Shown: piece by piece, positions 23,746-31,938 of the stretch | Layout: each line of letters opens with the position of its first letter | Position numbering within the stretch: position 1 is the stretch's first letter | Assembly: GCA_051651625.1 (NCBI GenBank) | Contig: JBOFSQ010000022.1 | Location: forward strand, 62,001-126,000 | Source of the DNA: JBOFSQ01 sp051651625 | GTDB lineage: Bacteria > Planctomycetota > Planctomycetia > Pirellulales > Thermoguttaceae | Direction: 5' to 3' | DNA: 64,000 nucleotides | Program-made: the position numbers and the translations under genes | The notes under the pieces: generated by a model | Database searches by the model: none | Seen by the model: only the letters and a program-made list of their open reading frames with translations | What the model was told of the DNA's origin: nothing

Positions 23746-26700
23746 CGGCATTTCTCCAAAACGAGTTTCGTCGCAGCAGGTAAAGCGCGGTCAATTTGAA
23801 TATGTTGAACCGGTATGAAGTTGTGAAACTGTTTTTCGAGTTGCTGTGAACGCTCCGTTGCTGTCTTGTCTGTCAAGGAATGAACCACCAGAACCACTTT
23901 ACCATTCACTTCGATATAACCGTCTTTGTGGATGGTCTGGACATCTTTGTCTTGCAAATCAGTCGCAAGAATTTTCAGCAAACGGTCTTCGGTGGACGTT
24001 TCAAGACATGGCAACGTACCATCAAGTAAATATCCAAGCAGTCCTGCGGCGATTTGCCGGTCTAAATCACCGTGCATATAACGGTTTTGATAGGTCTGCA
24101 AGCAACGGGGACAGCCGGATTCACAATCGCAATTTTGAAGACGGTGTACCACGTTCCGTAAAAATTTCTGCATGTCTTTGGTTGCAGCTTGCACGAAACC
24201 CGCACCATCCGCCACATTGTCGTACAAGAAAATGTCAGCCTCTTTCCCAATTTGTCCGTCTGCGGTTGCTGCTGGTCGAAATTCTCCACCTATGTTGTTC
24301 GGGTCGATTTCCAACTCCGCAACCGCTGTTTGGTTCATTGCCGTTGCCAACGTCCCCAAGGCAATACGGGCAAGATGTGAACCGGGATTCAGTGTTATCG
24401 CGCTGCCAAACCGCAGACGAATGAGTACGACATCGCTGTTGAATGTGGTTCCCAAGACAACATTTTGTTCTGGCCATCCCTTGCAATGCTGATACTCTTT
24501 CGAGTGTCCTTTACGAGGGCTCAAGATGGGATATGGTTTTTGGTGTGATTGACGCGATCCCGTCTCGTCAACGGCGAACATTGAGTGTTTCGTGTGTGTT
24601 TCGGAATACCAATTTGCCGGTTCAATGCGCCCGCACTTTTCACAATAATGAAAACCGGACAGTTTATCTTCGCTGACACCACGATTTGTCAAGATGAGTT
24701 GTTTCTTGCCTTCCCAACATATAAAACTCCCCTCTGAATAAAAGGCGGGTTCGTTGCTGAAATCCGCTGTCAACTTGGCGTGAGTCGCAAACGTCGAATC
24801 GGGAATGTCGTTCTGAGGCAATTCTTCTGGAATGTCGCAGGGTTGCGCGAATCCCGGTGGGACAAACCAAGTACGAGCAGGTCCCAAAGTAGTTTTTTTG
24901 CATCCGGCGCACTCGATAATTTCTCCCGGCTTGCCTTTGCCGAATTCTTGCGTTTCGACATGTCCACAGGAACATTCGTAATAGAGTTTGCTGTTTTTCC
25001 AAGCTTCTTTTCGTTCGTCTTGGAATGGTGACCAAATGGCAAATGAAAAATGCCGTTTACCATCAATATACACCTCTTTTCCGGGAGCGTAACTCGACAA
25101 TGCCTGCGTCAACCCGTATTGTGGAGCGTAGCGAAGTACGGTTTTGTATTGATTTGCCGATTTGTTTTTATCAAAAACGTGCATTGCCACTGTATCTGTC
25201 GGGAACGCATACGAGGGAAATAACGACTTGCTGAAAAGAAAGTCCAGTAGTTTATCGACATCCAAGGGCGAGTTTTCAGTTTCCACACGATTGTCTTCAG
25301 ATTCGTCATCCTCGTCGGTTGCCGTGCCATCTGGCGAGTCGAGCTGTTTCTCTTTCAGGGCATCCAGTAATTGTTGTGGGATACTTTCTATCCAATCTTG
25401 TCTAAACGCATCATTTCCAGCAAGGACGGTAGTCAATGCCGCAAGAACGGTATCTCTTTCAGCAGTCAGCCATTGAACCAACCCTCGGTACGAAAAACCG
25501 TTTGCGGCTCCATTGCGAAAGTCATGAACCATGCCAAGCGTAGAAAAGACGTTGGCATCGCATTGCCGAGTGATTCTTTCTTGCTGAAACATGCTAAAAA
25601 TCAGCGAGAACAGGTGACGCCGGACAATTTGTTCGTTGTCGATGTTAAGAATCGGACTCTTAACAGGTCCGCCAATCATATCCGCCGGTTCGCTAAAGTA
25701 TCGTTGGTTGTGCGAATCTTGGTCGGCGTAAGTCAAGAGCGTGGAAAGCGATGCCCCACGTCGTCCGGCACGTCCCGCTCGCTGTTGATAATTCGACCGG
25801 TTTGGCGGCACATTCCGCATGGCAACCGCCGTTAGCAAACCGATGTCGATACCGACCTCCATCGTCGTCGTACAGGATAAAACGTCTACCGGAATATCCG
25901 TTTCTTTATCGGATTCATTTGGTATTTTTATATCCTGAAAACGGATTTCGTACTTTTCAGCCAGCGAAAAGGCGTCTTCGTTGTTCGCTTGCGATCCGAT
26001 TGCCGCCGTGTGTTCTTTCGCAATAAATGGATAGGGAACTGTTCCGTCTTGTTTCATTCGGTCGCTGGCTTCCCGGTAGACTTGTATCCGTTTTGAAGAC
26101 GTAAGTGTCCTCTGCACGTCAATCTTTTTAATCGAGTCCTTTGATTGACAAAACGGACAAATCGTTTTCGCAAGCGGATTTAATGGAAATATCCGAGTAC
26201 ATACGTCGCAGCGGAGCCAATCACTTTGGGTTCCGTCTTGGAATACAAGTTTCGTGCCATCAAGAAAAACACCATTTGCGGTTGTATCACATCCCCAATG
26301 TTCCAAGAGATAGTTCCACCACTTTGGCGTATTATTTTTTGACTTTGAAAAATTCTTTGTGGCAAATGGTTTGTCTTGAAGTATGTGTTCAAAATCCGTA
26401 ATAAAAGCACCATCATCCCGTTTGAGATACTTATTCTTCTCGTCATTGTCGATCCAATCATTGGGAGTGCCGTGCAAACGCACTGCTCTTTTGTCAATCA
26501 TCAATTGAATCCAAAGCTCAACGAGATTTTTTCTCCACTCGTCAATTTTGTCGGGGGCGATTCCTGTGGGAACGGGCAGTTCAGTCCGGTCGTCATTAAC
26601 GAATTCTTCATCGGGAACGATGCGTGCGAGGGCAAGTGAGTGAAAGCCCGAAGTTGCGTTAAATAATGTCTCGTAAATCGCTTGCAATATCGTTTCTGGA

Positions 26701-29207
26701 GCATTAAAGTTCTCGATATTCTTTCGAAAGGTCTTCCAAGTAATGTCTTGCCTATTCAGATTTTCACGAATTTTTTTGTTATGGTCGTAAAAATGTTCGT
26801 TCTCTTTTAGAATCGGCGAAAGGACGATGTCTTTGCAAAACGCACCGGCAAGAACAGCCGGATAGGCGTACCGAAGAGACTGCGTTTCTGTTTCCTTAAA
26901 TCGCTGCATGAGATAACCATACCCGGCGATAAGGAGTGGACGCACCGCGTCACGCAAGGAGTCCGTCGTCAACCGTCCTGCAAGACGGGAAGCCGCCTGA
27001 CGACCATCGGAAAAAATCAAGACTTTTCGTCCTTTGAGTGGCGTTTTGGACTTCGGTTGTTCCGGTTGTTCCAAAAGCTGCGAAGCTATCATCTGTTGAA
27101 ACGGAATATCGCCTTTCGTCTTATGATTGCCAATATTGAAAGACGCATTTGCCGTACAAATCGGACATTGCGTAAATCGCAATCCATTGTTATTCCCGTC
27201 TCTCGTTTTTTTCTCGCCTTGATTGACGACAGGAATCCAAACGGGACGTGTTTCACTTTCTCGCGGATACTCAGATATTGTTCCAGCAATAAAATTGAGA
27301 TACCGTTCCTGCAGTTTGGTAGGGTCGAACGTAGTCGGCTCCTTCAAAAGAATATGTATCGGCTGCACGACTCCTTCGACCCCATCGACACGTCCGCAGT
27401 CCGCTGCCCAAAGATACTGCGGATTTTGCACATCATTTGTGAAAGCAGAAAAGTATGCGGTGCCACAGGCTTTACAGGAATACAATTCAAATATACGGTT
27501 TCCGCAATGACAGTTTCGACTCGGAACTGCGTAAAGTTCACCGCACTCAGGGTTACTACACATCCACAGACCGGGGAGTCCTCGGTAAAAACGATGAACT
27601 CGTGCCGCGAACAGAGGATTATCATGCTTGTCTTTTGCCAGCGATGCAAGCTCGATAAGTGTATTCGTCGCTAACTTTGCTGATTCACTGTCGATATCTT
27701 CAAACAATTTTCCGGCGAGCGATTCGATTTCCTGCGGTGCTTCCATGTTTTGTACGGTCATCGGGTCGCTATCCGTTTTTGTCAAACTCGTCAAATTGGC
27801 GAGCCGACCAAACACGGGCAATGTTCGTAATCTTTCAGAAACCGTTTTTATTTTGGCATCGTCTTTCCGTATTTCGTCTAGGTCACACGCCGTCAACCAC
27901 TCGGCATCGTGGTGGGTTCCGGCACCGGATGGCAGTTGCTCCACTTTTTTGTCCTCGGAGGTAATCGCAACGACCGAGTCCAATGGAACACCGCTTAATT
28001 CGGCGGCAAACTTTATCGCCGAATCTTTTTCGCCGAAAGAAGCACTGGTACAAATCACTTGAAATTGTTCGTGTTTCAGATTAATCCGATGTTTCAATCG
28101 CCGGATGAGCATGGCAACTTCGGTGCCTTGCGCGCCATTGTAAAGATGAGACTCGTCAAGGACGAGCATAAAACGCTCGTCAGGATTGGACTCAAAATAC
28201 ATCTTGGTTTGCGCAAAGATTTTCCGTTCAATCGGACGCAGAAGCATGTATTCCAGCATCGAATAGTTGGTGACTAAAATATCCGGTGGACACTTTTGTA
28301 TTTCGTGCCGAAGCAGTAATTCAGGATCGCTTTCTCTTTCGACGGTTCGTGCCAATTGTCCGTTCTTCAACCACTGGGAGCCTGATGATCCGTACCAAGA
28401 CAGAAAACCTTGTGCGGCATCTTTCGACGAGGAATACTTGGCAGGAAATTTCCCTCTTTCAACTAGTAGATTGATTGCATCCATAGCTTTCTTTTGTTCA
28501 TCTTTATCATCGTCATCGTTCTTTAATGCAATGCTAGCAAGTTTTTCAAAGAAACTTAACCCCTTCAATTTGCCTTGCATCTTGCTTGCGAATGCCGTGC
28601 GTGCCTTATCGTCATTGGGCAGCGGAATATATCCCGGAAAGAGTGTTCTCCCTGTATAACTTCCGAACTTGACGGGACGTTTTGCTTTTTCTTGGAACAA
28701 TTTCATGCACGCTTCCGATGCGAACAGCTTCCGCAAACGTCCGAGTTGATCATTGACCAGCGCATTCATCGGATACAACAGTAACGTCCGAACGGCACGC
28801 ATTTGGAAGGACGGTTTTTCCGCTTCCGCAATGAGTCGTCCTAGAATCGGCAAAAGAAAACACTCCGTTTTTCCGGACCCCGTACCGGTTGTTACGATTA
28901 TGTTTTTATGTTCCGTCAAAACCGTTTCAATGGCATCCGCTTGATGTTGATGTGGCGGGTCAAAGAGCAGTCCCGATTTAGCGAATGCTGTAAGACATCG
29001 CGCAACCTCTGGGGTAACTTGCAATTCGTTAAACTGCGGGCCGGGTTTATATTTCGCGGCACTTTCGAGATAGGGACGCTGCGCAATGGTTCCCTCCGCG
29101 TTCAGCAACTCTTCCCGTTGCCGCAACAATTTTTCATCCGACAGGTGATACGCCGATTCGATATACCGCAACAATGCCTGTTGATTACGTTCGATTTCTT
29201 GAAACAT
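23742..29207 (-). CDS. Giant DEAD/DEAH helicase with DUF1998 domain (DruE/MrfA-like)
   Basis: This 1821-residue protein has a superfamily 2 helicase with Walker A TGTGSGKT at about 107-114 and LLLYPMNALVNDQLGRL. The DEAH-box variant is DESH (VLDESHLYNGAQGTE), followed by CTSASF. Motifs V-VI are TTTMEVGIDIG and QQRAGRAGRRG. Two Cys clusters (CSNPECGELYAVPSRNCHCG region and CDVC/CPFC) may bind zinc. The C-terminal DUF1998 region ends with CDCESGCPRCLQTYQN. DUF1998 helicases occur in MrfA repair proteins and in Druantia, DISARM and Dpd defence loci. The start is 13 bases after the SNF2 gene. The size fits DruE-type proteins better than MrfA. Confidence 0.9.
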   Translation of the reverse strand: MFQEIERNQQALLRYIESAYHLSDEKLLRQREELLNAEGTIAQRPYLESAAKYKPGPQFNELQVTPEVARCLTAFAKSGLLFDPPHQHQADAIETVLTEHKNIIVTTGTGSGKTECFLLPILGRLIAEAEKPSFQMRAVRTLLLYPMNALVNDQLGRLRKLFASEACMKLFQEKAKRPVKFGSYTGRTLFPGYIPLPNDDKARTAFASKMQGKLKGLSFFEKLASIALKNDDDDKDEQKKAMDAINLLVERGKFPAKYSSSKDAAQGFLSWYGSSGSQWLKNGQLARTVERESDPELLLRHEIQKCPPDILVTNYSMLEYMLLRPIERKIFAQTKMYFESNPDERFMLVLDESHLYNGAQGTEVAMLIRRLKHRINLKHEQFQVICTSASFGEKDSAIKFAAELSGVPLDSVVAITSEDKKVEQLPSGAGTHHDAEWLTACDLDEIRKDDAKIKTVSERLRTLPVFGRLANLTSLTKTDSDPMTVQNMEAPQEIESLAGKLFEDIDSESAKLATNTLIELASLAKDKHDNPLFAARVHRFYRGLPGLWMCSNPECGELYAVPSRNCHCGNRIFELYSCKACGTAYFSAFTNDVQNPQYLWAADCGRVDGVEGVVQPIHILLKEPTTFDPTKLQERYLNFIAGTISEYPRESETRPVWIPVVNQGEKKTRDGNNNGLRFTQCPICTANASFNIGNHKTKGDIPFQQMIASQLLEQPEQPKSKTPLKGRKVLIFSDGRQAASRLAGRLTTDSLRDAVRPLLIAGYGYLMQRFKETETQSLRYAYPAVLAGAFCKDIVLSPILKENEHFYDHNKKIRENLNRQDITWKTFRKNIENFNAPETILQAIYETLFNATSGFHSLALARIVPDEEFVNDDRTELPVPTGIAPDKIDEWRKNLVELWIQLMIDKRAVRLHGTPNDWIDNDEKNKYLKRDDGAFITDFEHILQDKPFATKNFSKSKNNTPKWWNYLLEHWGCDTTANGVFLDGTKLVFQDGTQSDWLRCDVCTRIFPLNPLAKTICPFCQSKDSIKKIDVQRTLTSSKRIQVYREASDRMKQDGTVPYPFIAKEHTAAIGSQANNEDAFSLAEKYEIRFQDIKIPNESDKETDIPVDVLSCTTTMEVGIDIGLLTAVAMRNVPPNRSNYQQRAGRAGRRGASLSTLLTYADQDSHNQRYFSEPADMIGGPVKSPILNIDNEQIVRRHLFSLIFSMFQQERITRQCDANVFSTLGMVHDFRNGAANGFSYRGLVQWLTAERDTVLAALTTVLAGNDAFRQDWIESIPQQLLDALKEKQLDSPDGTATDEDDESEDNRVETENSPLDVDKLLDFLFSKSLFPSYAFPTDTVAMHVFDKNKSANQYKTVLRYAPQYGLTQALSSYAPGKEVYIDGKRHFSFAIWSPFQDERKEAWKNSKLYYECSCGHVETQEFGKGKPGEIIECAGCKKTTLGPARTWFVPPGFAQPCDIPEELPQNDIPDSTFATHAKLTADFSNEPAFYSEGSFICWEGKKQLILTNRGVSEDKLSGFHYCEKCGRIEPANWYSETHTKHSMFAVDETGSRQSHQKPYPILSPRKGHSKEYQHCKGWPEQNVVLGTTFNSDVVLIRLRFGSAITLNPGSHLARIALGTLATAMNQTAVAELEIDPNNIGGEFRPAATADGQIGKEADIFLYDNVADGAGFVQAATKDMQKFLRNVVHRLQNCDCESGCPRCLQTYQNRYMHGDLDRQIAAGLLGYLLDGTLPCLETSTEDRLLKILATDLQDKDVQTIHKDGYIEVNGKVVLVVHSLTDKTATERSQQLEKQFHNFIPVQHIQIDRALPAATKLVLEKCR

Positions 29208-29220
29208 GGGAGTTCTTTCA

Positions 29221-31938
29221 TTAAAGAGTGGTCTTGCTAACGACAATATGCAAGACCGTCTTGCACTCACACTGTGGTGAACCTGCTGCGGCAATACTAT
29301 CTGTCAAATACTGCGTTCGGATGTCAAAATGTCTCTGAACAAGAATGAGTTGTTCCTCCATCCGTTTTTTTGCGGGTTCGTAATTCATGCGAATCGTCTG
29401 TTCGTTTGTTTCCTCGTTAATTTTGCGTTCTTGTTCGGCGATTTTGAACCGCAACAAATCAATACGGATTTGTAATTCTTGCTGAAGCGTTTTTATCCGC
29501 GATTCGAGCAATGGTTGAAAATCTTTCTGCCAACGTTTTTTTGTTGACTCCTGTGCTAAACCGTTAAAATTCTCTGTGTATTTAGTCGGTATTTCTACAG
29601 GTTGAACTCTTTCGACACGATCCGGCAAAACCGTCAATAAACCGTCAAATTGTTCCTGTACGATGTAATTCCATTTATTATCGCGACATTGGCAGCCGTG
29701 TATTTCCAAACTGCCGGGTAACAATAAATCAAGGAAGCGGTCATCAGCTTGCAAGCCGGTTTGCAAACGCCGTTGTTCCGCTTTACGCATTTCGGTTTGT
29801 GTTTTGTTATCGCTCTTTGAAAAACCGTCGGGCAAACTCTCGTGCTTCAATCGTTTTCGCTGCGTCGTTACGATGCCGATGAGATATTGTCCCGCTTCCG
29901 CTTTGCTATTCGATGAGTACGAAACTGTAAACTGACACAACCTCGGCGGGTCAAAAATTTTGGCAAATGTTTCTATCAATTCATCGTGCAGTGGAGAACC
30001 AAAATTGAAAAACTGTAAAGGAACTTCGTATCGTTGCTCACGGTTACGCCCTCTGGAAATTGGCACCAAAGATCGAGGCGGCATTTGAATGTGCTTGCGT
30101 TCCAAAACATACGGAATCGTCGAAATCGGCTCTCCTTCCAAAACAGGTATTTTTGTTCGGGAATCTCTGAATTTGTCAATAACCCGAAATTTGTAATACT
30201 GCTGATTTGGTTTGTTTTTGAAGTTGTCATCTGAATACATGTCAAAATAGCATAATTCATGTTTTCGCAACATGTCCAGCCAATTCGAGAGGGCATCTTC
30301 TGTGCCTCTAATTTTATCGTCTAATTTCAGAGCGTCGTTTTTCGGAACAATTTGCGCCAACGACTCGCCCGACTCCGGCGAATCCAACTCTGGGATTGTG
30401 ATGCGATTCTCGCCGTAGAGTGCCATGCGTCGAAAATTTTCCTTAATACGCTCAAGAATATCCTTGAATAATTCAATGTCCAAAGGTGTATCGAAAATTT
30501 TGAGCGATTGATACGTCTCGACGATCTGTTCGTCTATAAAATCACGCAGGACAATTGCAACGATTTCGACTGTTTTTGTTTTCCGGAGTCCGAGGCGGCT
30601 GATACGCCCGATCCATTGCTCCATATCTCGCGGATTCCAAGGAACGGAATAGAAAACAAGCGAATCCGCAATCTGTAGGTTAAGAGCCTGTTTCGCATCG
30701 TCATGGGCTATAAGAATGTGCTCATCACCGGACCAAAATTTCTCAATAATTCCTTCAATTTGATTTCCTTGCCGAAACTCTAAAATCTTCACTTCGGTCA
30801 AGCATTGCGAAATGCGTGTTGCCAAATAATCAATTGTCGGATTGTCTTGTGCGACGATAATCAGTTTCCGGTCTCGCTCTGCGAAAAATTCGAGCAGATA
30901 ATCAATCAACGCGTCAAAGCGAGCATCACCGCATTCCGGCGAGCAATGTTTGCGGATTTCGGTCAATTCGTCGGCGTATTGGGCGTATTGTGGATAATTG
31001 CTCTGGTTCCGATAATCGTCAACACGGTCGCTCAATGTTTGTCCGCCGATTGTTGCTCTGCGAATAAACAACGCAGAGTTTTCTTCTGTTATTTCGCCGT
31101 TTTTGAGCAATTTTTGCATTAAGTTTCGAGATTTCCTGAAACGTTCTTTATCGTTTTCTAGCGGCTCAATTTTGATGATTTTCGGTTCACGCTGCGGCAA
31201 CGCCCTAGGAAAATCCCGCCGGCGGGAACGAAGAAACTCAATCGAATCAAGTTCCGCTTTATCGGGATTTAGAATTTTCAACAATTGACTTTGGACTTCT
31301 CCGCCGCTGATTAACGGCGTTGCTGAAAGAACAATCAGATGTTGATAGTCATCCGACCGCCAAGCAATGAAATTGAGCAACGCTTCGCCGAAACTGTGAA
31401 TTTCGTCGAGAATGAGCAAGTCACAGTGGTCCGCTTCCAAATACTTTTTCGCTTCGTCGAAATTTTCACGGTATATGACATGAAATCCATCGGATGGAAA
31501 TTCGTCAACTGGCGAATTTTCCACAACGTTGTCTTCAAAAAACACGTTGTTGTTGTTCCTTAATTTCGGATGCGTCGCCAGATAATCGTGTTTCCAAAAC
31601 GGAAAAGGAAAACGCCCATATATTTCGTCACGCCATTGTTCTGCCAGTGTTTTATCTTTGACCACGATACTTACTCGCAACTTTTTCCCGTTACGGATTC
31701 GCAAGGCGTGCATTATCATCAGCGATTCCAGCGTCTTGCCCAAGCCGACTTCGTCAGCAAGAAGATGTCGAACTTTCGTGTGCGAAAGCACTGTTTGAAC
31801 AACATAAAGTTGATGCGGATAACAAAATGCGCGAACGCCTGCGCCGCCTAAAACGGGACACTGCTCCAACTCCGCCTTACGCCGTAATGCTTGGATTCCG
31901 TGAATGATTTGCTTGTACGCAATGGTTGCATTAGACAT
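29221..31938 (-). CDS. SNF2/RapA-type helicase
   Basis: The 905-residue protein has a SNF2-family ATPase core: DEVGLGKT at 62-69, the DEAH-box variant LILDEIHSFGEA near 176-187, VLSATPL and motif VI QWIGRISRLG. Its C-terminal third is unlike chromatin remodellers and ends in a coiled-coil stretch (LLRFKIAEQERKINEETNEQ). The layout resembles RapA/DpdE-type proteins of phage-defence loci. The ATG overlaps the end of the 1001-aa gene by 8 bases. It probably translocates on duplex DNA as part of the same complex as the DUF1998 helicase; that is inference. Confidence 0.88.
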   Translation of the reverse strand: MSNATIAYKQIIHGIQALRRKAELEQCPVLGGAGVRAFCYPHQLYVVQTVLSHTKVRHLLADEVGLGKTLESLMIMHALRIRNGKKLRVSIVVKDKTLAEQWRDEIYGRFPFPFWKHDYLATHPKLRNNNNVFFEDNVVENSPVDEFPSDGFHVIYRENFDEAKKYLEADHCDLLILDEIHSFGEALLNFIAWRSDDYQHLIVLSATPLISGGEVQSQLLKILNPDKAELDSIEFLRSRRRDFPRALPQREPKIIKIEPLENDKERFRKSRNLMQKLLKNGEITEENSALFIRRATIGGQTLSDRVDDYRNQSNYPQYAQYADELTEIRKHCSPECGDARFDALIDYLLEFFAERDRKLIIVAQDNPTIDYLATRISQCLTEVKILEFRQGNQIEGIIEKFWSGDEHILIAHDDAKQALNLQIADSLVFYSVPWNPRDMEQWIGRISRLGLRKTKTVEIVAIVLRDFIDEQIVETYQSLKIFDTPLDIELFKDILERIKENFRRMALYGENRITIPELDSPESGESLAQIVPKNDALKLDDKIRGTEDALSNWLDMLRKHELCYFDMYSDDNFKNKPNQQYYKFRVIDKFRDSRTKIPVLEGEPISTIPYVLERKHIQMPPRSLVPISRGRNREQRYEVPLQFFNFGSPLHDELIETFAKIFDPPRLCQFTVSYSSNSKAEAGQYLIGIVTTQRKRLKHESLPDGFSKSDNKTQTEMRKAEQRRLQTGLQADDRFLDLLLPGSLEIHGCQCRDNKWNYIVQEQFDGLLTVLPDRVERVQPVEIPTKYTENFNGLAQESTKKRWQKDFQPLLESRIKTLQQELQIRIDLLRFKIAEQERKINEETNEQTIRMNYEPAKKRMEEQLILVQRHFDIRTQYLTDSIAAAGSPQCECKTVLHIVVSKTTL